Positions 7,892-15,449 of a DNA stretch of 27,462 nucleotides are shown here, piece by piece. The notes under the pieces were generated by a model, which saw nothing but the letters and a program-made list of their open reading frames with translations, was not told the origin of the DNA and ran no database searches. A program made the translations under genes and the position numbers. Numbering within the stretch: position 1 is the first letter of the stretch; the number at the start of each line of letters is the position of its first letter. Origin of the DNA: an uncultured Clostridium sp. (GTDB lineage: Bacteria > Bacillota > Clostridia > TANB77 > CAG-465); contig USES01000012.1 of assembly GCA_900553785.1 (NCBI GenBank), forward strand, positions 1 through 27,462. Direction: 5' to 3'.

Positions 7892-9529
7892 TTATATAAC
7901 TATTTTCTTTTCAATTTCAGGAATAGTAGTTATACCTTCTAAACATTTTTTAACTGCATCTGCAATCAGTGGTTTATACCCTGTATTTCCCATTGCATAT
8001 CTTCTAAGTTCAATTGCTGATGCTCCTTCGGCTATCATCTCTTTCATTTTTTCATCTACGCAAAGAATCTCAAACACACCAGTTCTCTCAAAGTATCCAG
8101 TGTTATTACATTTTTTGCAACCAACAGGTTCATACATAGTGGCTTTTTCCAAATCAAATTTAACCCCTGCATATTTTTCTACTCTTTCAAAATATGCCTT
8201 ATCTTCTTCAGTCATCTTGTGAGGTTTCTTACAATGTGGGCAAAGTTCTCTTACAAGACGCTGAGAAACTATTGTTACAATAGAAGATGAAACATCATAA
8301 TCGCTTATTCCCATTTTTCTTATTCTTGTAATTGCCTCAATTGCATCTATAGTATGTATTGTTGTCAAAACCAGGTGACCTGTTTGACCTGCTTCAATTG
8401 CAGTTTTAGCAGTTTCACTATCTCTTATTTCTCCTACAAGTATGATATTAGGGTCTTGTCTTAAAACTGTTCTTAATGCACTAGCAAAGGTTACATTGTA
8501 TCCAATTTCTACTTGGTTTGCCTCCGGCATTCTTATTTCTACTGGGTTTTCTATTGTAACAACATTTATATCTGGTCTATTCAAATAATCCAAAATTGAA
8601 TAAAGTGTAGTTGTTTTACCTTCACCAGTTGGAGCACACATTACAATAAGACTTGAACGTTTATCAAACGCTTTTTTAATTAGCTCTTCATCTTTTGGGA
8701 AACCTAAATCAAATAGTTTTCTAACGCTACCATTTTTCTTAAGTAAACGTAAAACGAATTTTTCACCATTTATGTTTTTCTGCGTAGATACACGGATACT
8801 GTAATTTTCATAATCATTGATTCTACCATCCTGGTCTGTAGAAATTTCTTGGTGCATATTTGCAATTGATTTAATTCTTCCTGTAAGCATTGCCTGTCTT
8901 GCCTTTGGAAGTTCAGACACTGTTACAAGATCTCCATCAATTCTGTATCTTATCCTAATTTTATTTTCCATAGGCTCAATATGAATATCGCTGGCTCTTT
9001 GCTTTATAGCTGTAAGTATTATATTATCTACAAGTACAGTTGTGTCTTTTTCATCTGTATTTACAAATTTATCTTGAACATTTTTAACGTTTTTAACTTG
9101 GTTCATTATCATAGAATAAAGTGTAACGTATTTTTCCATTTCAAGTCCTTTAGCTAAAAGTTGAAGTCTAACTGTATCAACAACTTCTAGATTACTTGGA
9201 TCAGCAAATGCAACTTTTATAACATTTCCTGACACAGAAAAAGGAAACGCCTTATTTCTTACAACTGTATCTCTTGACATATATGTAGCATAATCAATAT
9301 CTACGTTATTTTCAAGTATTACTGCTCTTTCTCCTAGCTTTTTAGAAAGAATTTCTAACAACTGCTCCTTTGGACAAAGATTTAATATATCTACTATTTC
9401 ACCTATTTTTAAATCTGGATGCTCCTTTTGGTATTTCAATGCTTGATCTAGTGCATCTTCAGTTATTACACCAGCATTTACAAGTTCAACCCCCAAAGGA
9501 TTTCTTTTATTCTTTATGTTTTCAAACAT
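7892..9529 (-). CDS. pilB: Type IV pilus assembly ATPase PilB
   Basis: 545 codons. The N-terminal MshEN/GspE-N-like domain covers residues 10-140 (NPLGVELVNAGVITEDALDQA). The motor domain has DIHIEP at 181-186, Walker A APTGEGKTTT at 299-308, Walker B NIILVGEIRD at 361-370 and the HT box LTTIHT. Zinc-binding cysteine pairs are CPHC at 430-433 and CKKC at 471-474. All hallmarks of the extension ATPase are present. MshEN-type domains can bind c-di-GMP, but whether this one does cannot be read here. An AGGAGG ribosome binding site precedes the ATG. Confidence 0.97.
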   Translation of the reverse strand: MFENIKNKRNPLGVELVNAGVITEDALDQALKYQKEHPDLKIGEIVDILNLCPKEQLLEILSKKLGERAVILENNVDIDYATYMSRDTVVRNKAFPFSVSGNVIKVAFADPSNLEVVDTVRLQLLAKGLEMEKYVTLYSMIMNQVKNVKNVQDKFVNTDEKDTTVLVDNIILTAIKQRASDIHIEPMENKIRIRYRIDGDLVTVSELPKARQAMLTGRIKSIANMHQEISTDQDGRINDYENYSIRVSTQKNINGEKFVLRLLKKNGSVRKLFDLGFPKDEELIKKAFDKRSSLIVMCAPTGEGKTTTLYSILDYLNRPDINVVTIENPVEIRMPEANQVEIGYNVTFASALRTVLRQDPNIILVGEIRDSETAKTAIEAGQTGHLVLTTIHTIDAIEAITRIRKMGISDYDVSSSIVTIVSQRLVRELCPHCKKPHKMTEEDKAYFERVEKYAGVKFDLEKATMYEPVGCKKCNNTGYFERTGVFEILCVDEKMKEMIAEGASAIELRRYAMGNTGYKPLIADAVKKCLEGITTIPEIEKKIVI

Positions 9530-9539
9530 ATCTTACCTC

Positions 9540-9725
9540 CTATAAAATGTTTGCGTTATAATTATACTCCATATCATACATATTTTGTATATTAGTATAG
9601 TATTTTTCATGCATTTTTTTCAAATGTAATATATCTGTATAAGTAGAAGATGTGTATACTAAAAATACTATTGCTGTTATTATTACTACAACTATAGCAG
9701 AGCCTCTTTTTTTTCTATTTTTCAT
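9540..9725 (-). CDS. Small PilX-like pilin-type membrane protein
   Basis: 61 residues: a basic leader MKNRKKRG, then a hydrophobic helix SAIVVVIITAIVFLVY, then a short, tyrosine- and asparagine-rich tail. The basic leader ending in glycine followed by S-A-I-V-V is the PilX/GspK-type prepilin pattern, but there is no glutamate at +5. It is much shorter than classic PilX (about 160 or more). AGGAG lies 11 bases before the ATG. It sits between a PilW-like gene and pilB, 10 bases from pilB, so it is probably a minor pseudopilin. Confidence 0.6.
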   Translation of the reverse strand: MKNRKKRGSAIVVVIITAIVFLVYTSSTYTDILHLKKMHEKYYTNIQNMYDMEYNYNANIL

Positions 9726-9731
9726 ATGTAA

Positions 9732-10148
9732 TCACTCTCCTACAAACAAAGTAATGGTTCTTTCCATATTATGTGTATATTTTTTAAGATTTAATGTTAC
9801 ACTTAAAATCCCACTTTCTAACTTTACTGCGCTAAAGCCATATACATCTTTACACAAAATCCCGCCATTCATACTAAGCTCATCAGTTTCAGTATTGTAT
9901 GAAAAGGTATCACCATTAGAGAACGTAACATCTGCTCCATTAACATTTACAGTGCTACTTTCAATTGCTGATTTATTCAAATAATACTGTATTTTATCAT
10001 AAGAAGTTGTATTTATAGCAGCTCCTTTATCCTCAAATAGTGATATAGACAAATTATTAGATACTATCAGAGCAATACCTGTAAAAGCTGTCAATAATAT
10101 AACATAAATAACTAGTGATGCCATAGTTATACCTGATTTAGCTCCCAT
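9732..10148 (-). CDS. PilW/ComGF-like minor pilin
   Basis: 138 residues from the ATG at 10148, preceded by GAGGTGA at about 8 bases. A GTG at 10160 overlapping the upstream stop by four bases is the alternative. The leader MGAKSG is followed by a hydrophobic helix ITMASLVIYVILLTAFTGI, then a beta-rich domain with repeated strands (TVNVNGADVTFSNGDTF, TDELSMNGG) ending in NMERTITLFVGE. The layout matches PilW/ComGF-type minor pilins; position +5 is serine instead of glutamate. Its neighbours form a pilV-W-X-like cluster before pilB. Confidence 0.7.
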   Translation of the reverse strand: MGAKSGITMASLVIYVILLTAFTGIALIVSNNLSISLFEDKGAAINTTSYDKIQYYLNKSAIESSTVNVNGADVTFSNGDTFSYNTETDELSMNGGILCKDVYGFSAVKLESGILSVTLNLKKYTHNMERTITLFVGE

Positions 10149-10156
10149 AATTTTGC

Positions 10157-10975
10157 TCACCTCACCTTCAAAGCATCTAATGAAACCTCATAAGACTCTC
10201 CATTTACCATATATTTAACTGTAACATTTACATTTTTACCATTATCTAAAACTTCTTCTGAATTTTTTAATTTATTTGTAACTGTAACATCATATGTATA
10301 AGTAGTTTTATCTATCTTTTCTGTTCCACTTCTACTTTCTACATTTTCGTATGTTTTTGACTTTTCTATATTCATAACGTTTAAGCATACGCCAGTAGCA
10401 TCTACTTTTCTTCTATACAAAGATAGATTGTTAGAATAATTTGAAACTGTATACATAGCAATTAAAAAGAAAAATATAAAAATAACAACTGCAATAACAA
10501 TATCTACATTAAGTCCTCCTGCTTTTTTATTTTCTTTTTTTTGACTCTTCTTTTCTTCTACTATCTTCTCAACCTGTTTTCTTTCTTCATCAGTCATATT
10601 TTTTTCCATTATATCTGTTCCAATAACTAAAAACAAATATACATAACATGCTATCAAAACTAGTGATCTCCATGAGATTCCGAAAAACATAAATATGAAC
10701 AAAAATACAAAGCCAGAAGCAAGCTCTATTAGTGGATATCTTATACTTATTTTTTTATTACAATATCTACATCTACCAATCGTAGATACAAAACTTAATA
10801 TCGGAAAGCAATCAAAAAATCCCAAGCGATGCTTACAGTTTGGACAATATGACCTTGTGTGCGTTATATCTTGCTTTCTTGGCAGTCTATATATAGCAAG
10901 TGTGAAAAAACTACCAAACAAAGTTCCTACTGTAAACGAAAATATAGCATAAATTAAATAAATTGTGTCCTCCAT
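10157..10975 (-). CDS. Chimera: N-terminal half of prepilin peptidase (PilD) joined to a PilV-like pilin
   Basis: 272 codons. Residues 1-100 match the N-terminal domain of prepilin peptidase: TM helix 5-25, FGSFFTLAIYRLP, CPNC at 44-47, CRYC at 69-72, and ISIRYPLIELASG. A third helix (104-120) ends in a lone aspartate, D121, where the first catalytic Asp of A24 peptidases lies. The remainder of the peptidase, including the GxGD motif, is absent. It is replaced by a charged stretch (122-152) and then KKAGG, a hydrophobic helix NVDIVIAVVIFIFFFLIAM and a beta-rich tail, the form of a prepilin with aspartate at +5 if cut between the two glycines. Predicted topology places the pilin-like domain outside the cell. 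The gene overlaps the next by up to four bases. A peptidase function looks impossible as written. Confidence 0.75.
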   Translation of the reverse strand: MEDTIYLIYAIFSFTVGTLFGSFFTLAIYRLPRKQDITHTRSYCPNCKHRLGFFDCFPILSFVSTIGRCRYCNKKISIRYPLIELASGFVFLFIFMFFGISWRSLVLIACYVYLFLVIGTDIMEKNMTDEERKQVEKIVEEKKSQKKENKKAGGLNVDIVIAVVIFIFFFLIAMYTVSNYSNNLSLYRRKVDATGVCLNVMNIEKSKTYENVESRSGTEKIDKTTYTYDVTVTNKLKNSEEVLDNGKNVNVTVKYMVNGESYEVSLDALKVR

Positions 10976-11044
10976 ATATTCCCTCCATATTGAAAATACT
11001 TAGTTCAAACTTAGTCTCAACTAAATACTTAATATATAACACTT

Positions 11045-11077
11045 AGGACATATACATCATCTTCATGCATATGTCCT
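11045..11077. terminator. Hairpin after the major pilin gene
   Basis: A 13-bp stem (AGGACATATACAT with ATGCATATGTCCT, allowing one G-T pair) with a 7-base loop. It lies about 70 bases after the pilin stop and 70 bases before the chimeric gene, and is not followed by a clear T run. It may act as a partial terminator or an RNA-stabilising 3' end, giving more pilin message than downstream message. That role is inferred. Confidence 0.55.
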
Positions 11078-11147
11078 TTGTATTCATTCGTATTAGATTT
11101 TAATTTTTTAAATTAATTAATAAATTTATATAGTCTTAATTATAAAC

Positions 11148-11495
11148 TTATTTTGTTGCAACAGTTGGAACACCGTTATCAGTGTTAACTGTTATTTTAT
11201 ATTTGTTAGCTGTAAATCCAGCTTTTGTTAAAGCTGCTTCATATTGAGCTGCAGTCATTATAGTTGTACCATCTTCTTGGTAAGCTTTACCATCTTTAAC
11301 TTTTCCTCTTGCAACTGCTGATGCATATTCTAATGTAACAGCGTTTTTAGCGTTAGCAAGATCTGCTGCTGCTGTAGCATCAGAAGCTTGAGCTATAATG
11401 TTTTGGTTAGAAAGACTGATGATTATTGCTCCAGCAAGAATAGCTAGAACGATGATTGTGATTACTAATACGATTAATGATATACCTTTTTTCAT
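11148..11495 (-). CDS. pilA: Probable major type IV pilin
   Basis: 115 codons with a short class III leader MKKG cut before ISLIVLVITIIVLAILAG. The mature protein would be 111 residues: a long N-terminal helix continuing through NIIAQASDATAAADLANAKNA and a small alanine- and threonine-rich head domain ending VPTVATK. Position +5 is valine, not the usual glutamate. There is no cysteine, so no disulfide loop. AGGAGG lies 8 bases before the ATG. Of the pilins here it has the simplest head and its own 3' hairpin, which is why I call it the major subunit; this is an inference. Confidence 0.85.
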   Translation of the reverse strand: MKKGISLIVLVITIIVLAILAGAIIISLSNQNIIAQASDATAAADLANAKNAVTLEYASAVARGKVKDGKAYQEDGTTIMTAAQYEAALTKAGFTANKYKITVNTDNGVPTVATK

Positions 11496-11565
11496 AAATA
11501 ATTCCTCCTATAAATTGAATTTATATTATATCACGCAAAAGGTTGCTGCGTGTTATAACCTACAG

Positions 11566-11961
11566 TTATTTTCCGGTTTGGCCTGAGCCATTACCGTTTG
11601 TTGAACCATTAGTATTTATAGAGCCACCATTTGTGTTAGTGCCTGGGTTGTACCCTGGTTCATTGTATATTGTTATATCTCCTTTCGGAGTAAATGGATT
11701 TGTATTACCGGGATCATAATATCCCTTGACTTGACCAGTTCTAATTTGTGAAGAATTTGTTTCATGCATCTCCCAATTTTCTTCTTTTTGAGGATCATAC
11801 TTTGTGTCTTCATATTTGAAATCATCCTTCTCAACATTATCATAAGCCACGCCTGTAATATATGATTTAGATTGAGGCACTAGTATAAGCATAAGGACTA
11901 ACGCTAGAGATACTAATACAACTACAATACTAATCAATGTTATCCATGCATTTTTACTCAT
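11566..11961 (-). CDS. Membrane-anchored pilus accessory protein of unknown family
   Basis: 131 residues from the ATG at 11961, which has AGGAGG 9 bases upstream; a longer in-frame start would overlap pilO and lacks a site. One transmembrane helix (about 6-29) follows a short cytoplasmic end. Then comes a charged extracellular stretch, a DPGNTNPFTPKGD segment, and a tail made almost only of N, G, S and T (last 30 residues). Position after pilM-N-O is where PilP lies in Gram-negative clusters, and the NPF segment is reminiscent of PilP, but without a secretin the role must differ. No firm family. Confidence 0.65.
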   Translation of the reverse strand: MSKNAWITLISIVVVLVSLALVLMLILVPQSKSYITGVAYDNVEKDDFKYEDTKYDPQKEENWEMHETNSSQIRTGQVKGYYDPGNTNPFTPKGDITIYNEPGYNPGTNTNGGSINTNGSTNGNGSGQTGK

Positions 11962-11980
11962 GAAATAGTTCCTCCTATCC

Positions 11981-12568
11981 TTAAAATAATACCTCCATAC
12001 TAAGAACATCAAATGTCGCACTTACCTTATTGTTCTCACTATATTCCATTACCATATTGTCTAATTTAAATTTAAGATCATTATCATTTTCAACTTCAAA
12101 AACAAAGTCTGTTATATCTGAATATCTACCAACTAATTTTATCTTAATTGTTCCTTTTGCGGAAGCTTCGCTTCCTTGTCTTGGATCTATTACAGTAAGC
12201 GCTAAATTGTTATTATCTGCATACCCACCAAGAACAATCCACAACCAATCAATATAATAATGTTCTTCTTTAGTAGCTTCCTTTATAGTATTTATTTTGT
12301 CTTCTGATACACTGTTGTATGCATCTTTAGCTGTATTATATGATTTTTTTGCTTCTTCCAAATTGTTATTTGCAGCATCAAATTGTATTTTTGCTACTTC
12401 TAGTTCAGCTGTGGCAGCTTTGAGTTCCATGTCTTTAGCTTTCATATCTTCTATAGATAACGCTTTAACATTTCCTAAACTTACTGTTTTTAAGCTAACA
12501 TATGTAATTCCTACAATAAGCAATATAAGGCAAAGTGCTAAGCATCCAGTTATTATATATTGTTTCAT
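11981..12568 (-). CDS. pilO: PilO-like type IV pilus alignment protein
   Basis: 195 residues. A single transmembrane helix (about 5-27) is followed by a long alanine/glutamate-rich coiled coil (about 40-95) and a small alpha/beta domain (about 105-195) with a GTIKIKLVGRYSDITDFVFEVE segment typical of the PilO ferredoxin-like fold. The ATG overlaps the stop of the pilM-N gene (ATGA), indicating coupled translation. PilO pairs with PilN outside the membrane to link PilM to the pilus machine. Confidence 0.82.
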   Translation of the reverse strand: MKQYIITGCLALCLILLIVGITYVSLKTVSLGNVKALSIEDMKAKDMELKAATAELEVAKIQFDAANNNLEEAKKSYNTAKDAYNSVSEDKINTIKEATKEEHYYIDWLWIVLGGYADNNNLALTVIDPRQGSEASAKGTIKIKLVGRYSDITDFVFEVENDNDLKFKLDNMVMEYSENNKVSATFDVLSMEVLF

Positions 12569-14214
12569 GGTAAATCACCGCCTATCGTTACAGTTATAGT
12601 TGCATCATGAGCAACGGCTGTAGTTCTTACACTTGAAGGCTCCAATATTCCCTCTAATTTTAATTGTGATACAAAGTAACCAAGTTGAGCATAAGAATTA
12701 GATGATGCTATAATCGTAACATGCTTTGATGAATCTGATTTAATAGATTTAAGTAAAACACCATCTGGTATATATTTAGATATCTTTAGCATAAACAAAG
12801 CTACGTTATATGTAGAATATTTACCAATCTCGCCTTTATTTATCTTTCTTATAGTTTCATCAACATAACTTACATAATTGCTATATTTTTCTTTATTAGA
12901 ATTGATGTATGTTATATCTGAATTAACTTTAACAGTATTTTCAGTAACCTTAGCTTTTTCTTCTACAACATTTTCTATTTGTTTATTCATTTGAGCGTTA
13001 TATATTCCGCCAAATACTGAGTAAACAAGAAGAAGTGTAAACATTATGACATTAGCAAATATCAATATTGATTTAACCTTTTCTAAATTGATATTTCCAA
13101 TAAAAACATTCTCATTCCTATTAACTTTTAATTTAGGTCCCTTATTATTTTCATTAACTATTTTTGCGCCTGTGCTCTTTATTTTTCCAACTTTAGCAAA
13201 AATATTTCCAAATTTTTTATTCTGTCTTAAAAAATCTAGTTCAGGTCTTTCAACCATAAGTCCTTCATAAGCTAGAGCAAATGCTTCATTTGCTTCAGTA
13301 ACCTCAGACATATTGTTGTTAGAATCTTTAGAATCTATAAAATAAGGTCTAAGTTTTTCTGTTGGTGTATCAAAATATTGTTCAAATAGCATATCACTAT
13401 TTATAAACAAAGTTATTGTTCCACTTAAATATATTCTGTCAATTTTCAAATTAAGTTCTCTTATTTTGTTTTGAATTCTATTTAAGGCATCCTGTAATAC
13501 TGGTTCTATTACTCTTTCCAATTCAGGATTATTTACGTTACTCTCATCAGAAAAAACATTTATAGTCTTACATGTGTCATATGCCTTTTGATAAGAGCCT
13601 AACATTTCTGGGAATGTATCCATTATCTTTTTCATTCCAAGATCCATGTTTATAACATCTAATAGTTTGCCATCACTAACAAATATTAAATCAGTATTCT
13701 CATTCATGTCAATTATTAAATAATTGCTTACTTCCTTTGGAGCAATTTCATCTAATACATATGGCAAAGAATACATAGACACTACACTTGTATTTTCATC
13801 AGACAAATATTTGTCTACTTCTGGTCTATCTTGTATAACAATATTAGCCGTATAATTATCCCTAGATACTAGAGAATCAAGTAGTACATATTTATACACA
13901 TAACTTCTTTCGTTCTTATCTTCGTTTCCTGTAAAATCGACTACCTCTAAATCTACTAAACTTTCTAAATCGTTTTTGCTTATTATCCTTAGTACTTCTG
14001 TTTTATGAATTCGTTCCCCTTCTGAATTTATGCATACAGGTACCCCTTCACTACCAGTAGCAGTGACAATATTACTAATTATATCTGATTTGTTACCAAG
14101 GTGAATCTTAGTACCATACGTTATAGCTTTTATTCTTGAAGAATTTTCTTCTCTAGTAAGCTTAGCATATTTTACAACTTTTTCACCTATATAAATACCT
14201 AAACAGCTACTCAT
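12565..14214 (-). CDS. pilM: PilM-PilN fusion protein
   Basis: 549 codons. Residues 1-320 are PilM-like, an actin-fold ATPase: CLGIYIGEKVVKYAKL at the start, LIIDMNENTDLIFVSDGKLL in the middle and IYLSGTITLF before the end of the fold. A basic linker (330-370) leads to GNINLEKVK (373-381), the place of the PilN N-terminal INLLP peptide that PilM binds. A transmembrane helix (382-404), a coiled coil (405-460) and a ferredoxin-like domain (465-549) complete PilN. These are normally two proteins. AGGAG lies 4-5 bases before the ATG. pilO follows with a four-base overlap. Confidence 0.88.
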   Translation of the reverse strand: MSSCLGIYIGEKVVKYAKLTREENSSRIKAITYGTKIHLGNKSDIISNIVTATGSEGVPVCINSEGERIHKTEVLRIISKNDLESLVDLEVVDFTGNEDKNERSYVYKYVLLDSLVSRDNYTANIVIQDRPEVDKYLSDENTSVVSMYSLPYVLDEIAPKEVSNYLIIDMNENTDLIFVSDGKLLDVINMDLGMKKIMDTFPEMLGSYQKAYDTCKTINVFSDESNVNNPELERVIEPVLQDALNRIQNKIRELNLKIDRIYLSGTITLFINSDMLFEQYFDTPTEKLRPYFIDSKDSNNNMSEVTEANEAFALAYEGLMVERPELDFLRQNKKFGNIFAKVGKIKSTGAKIVNENNKGPKLKVNRNENVFIGNINLEKVKSILIFANVIMFTLLLVYSVFGGIYNAQMNKQIENVVEEKAKVTENTVKVNSDITYINSNKEKYSNYVSYVDETIRKINKGEIGKYSTYNVALFMLKISKYIPDGVLLKSIKSDSSKHVTIIASSNSYAQLGYFVSQLKLEGILEPSSVRTTAVAHDATITVTIGGDLP

Positions 14215-14403
14215 ATAATCTCCTTAAAAGTTCAACTTATCTATATAAATATTGTCGTCTTTATCTTTAGTAAAACAATATCATGCTGTAATAAATTTAG
14301 CATATTTTTCTACAATGGTCAACAATTTTTTTACGTTTAATCTAAATGTATCATTTGTGTAATATTTTTGTAATATTCTGTGCGAATTTTTAAAAAATAT
14401 AAA

Positions 14404-14433
14404 AAAACATTGCTTTAAAAATAGCAATGTTTT
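14404..14433. terminator. Rho-independent terminator after the Asp23 gene
   Basis: AAAACATTGCT at 14404-14414 pairs perfectly with AGCAATGTTTT at 14423-14433 (11 bp, 8-base loop), with a T run on both sides. It directly follows the Asp23 stop on the minus strand and separates that upstream unit from pilM. Confidence 0.85.
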
Positions 14434-14441
14434 ATTTTTTA

Positions 14442-14876
14442 CTAATCATCTAATGAACTTTTCTTTTCCTTATCAAATGTAACACCTTGAACATTTATAT
14501 TTACAGCTTTTACATTTAAACCCGTCATACTTTCAACAGAGTTTTTAACAGAATTTTGTATTGAAAATGCAACATCTGGAATCTTTACTCCATACTTAAC
14601 AATTACATACAAATCTATTGTAACATCATTTCCTTCTAATTCGATTTTTACACCTTTTGTATACTTTTTGTTATTTCCAAGCATTTGATTTATTCCATCA
14701 ACAAATCCTAATGTCATGCCAGAAACTCCTTCTACTTCTGCTGCAGCAAGTCCAGCTATTATACCAATTACTTCTTCTGAAATAGTAAGATTGCTTGCTA
14801 TTTCAACATTAGCGCCAGTGCTTTCAGAAACGCCAACAATTTCATCATTTACTTCAACTTTATTCTTTTCACCCAT
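14442..14876 (-). CDS. Asp23/Gls24 family envelope stress protein
   Basis: 144 residues from the ATG at 14876; AGGA is too close to the ATG three codons upstream, so the second start is preferred. It has the full Asp23 pattern: NLTISEEVIGIIAGLAAAEVEGVSG, then GVKIELEGNDVTIDLYVIVKYGVKIPDVA, and a final helix and strand ending in VNINVQGVTF. No transmembrane segment. In B. subtilis YqhY and in S. aureus Asp23 the family is linked to cell-envelope homeostasis. Its position between minor pilin genes and pilM is not usual; a strong terminator follows it, so it may not belong to the pilus machine. Confidence 0.92.
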   Translation of the reverse strand: MGEKNKVEVNDEIVGVSESTGANVEIASNLTISEEVIGIIAGLAAAEVEGVSGMTLGFVDGINQMLGNNKKYTKGVKIELEGNDVTIDLYVIVKYGVKIPDVAFSIQNSVKNSVESMTGLNVKAVNINVQGVTFDKEKKSSLDD

Positions 14877-14976
14877 AAAAATCATTTCCTTTCTTTTTTA
14901 TAGTATAACCATAGTATATCAAATATATTTTTTTATTCAAGTTATTACTACAATTTCACACAATGCGTCTACAATC

Positions 14977-15438
14977 TTACTTTAAATCATCCACTACTTT
15001 ATAATAAACTTTATCTTTATATTTAAATCCATGAACATAGTATACATCTCCATCGTCACTTATTCCGTAATAATCTAATTCACTTGAACCGATTCCTGTA
15101 GTTATTTCGTCATATCCAAGTAAGGAAACATCCACTACTTTTAAACTAATTCCAGATAAAGCCGCAGAAAATTTATCTCCAAACTGTGTTTCTTCTGCCT
15201 CTGAATCAGCGTACAATATAATTGTTTTTTCTGTATTGTTTTCATTTTTTATTGGATATACTTCATTATTATCATAATACTTTTTTACTGCACTTTCCAC
15301 CAACATGTAATCAGTTACGAATTTAGATTTTTTCACTTCATCTACATAGCTTTTAGAGTTTATTACCACAACAGACGTAATTATTGTAATTATTATCATA
15401 ATTATACCCATAGCCGCAAGCGATATACCCTTTTTCAT
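14977..15438 (-). CDS. Minor pilin
   Basis: 153 codons. Class III leader MKKG before ISLAAMGIIMIIITIITSVV; position +5 is alanine. The helix continues to SYVDEVKKSKFVTDYMLVESAVKKYYDNN with YPI, the usual pseudopilin transition. The head ends in a DYYGISDDGDVYYVHGF and KDKVYYKV pattern that recurs in the larger pilin encoded just upstream, so the two are paralogues. AGGAGG lies before the ATG. Likely a low-abundance or initiating subunit of the pilus. Confidence 0.8.
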   Translation of the reverse strand: MKKGISLAAMGIIMIIITIITSVVVINSKSYVDEVKKSKFVTDYMLVESAVKKYYDNNEVYPIKNENNTEKTIILYADSEAEETQFGDKFSAALSGISLKVVDVSLLGYDEITTGIGSSELDYYGISDDGDVYYVHGFKYKDKVYYKVVDDLK

Positions 15439-15449
15439 TAACTTTCCTC

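Noticed and set aside
14341..14400. Possible c-di-GMP riboswitch before pilM (GCACAG on the minus strand)
   Set aside because: The conserved GEMM core after GCACAG is missing and no paired P1-P3 structure is visible.
14886..14976. Sigma-A promoter before the Asp23 gene
   Set aside because: TTGATA and TACTAT are only 11 bases apart; no correct spacing found.
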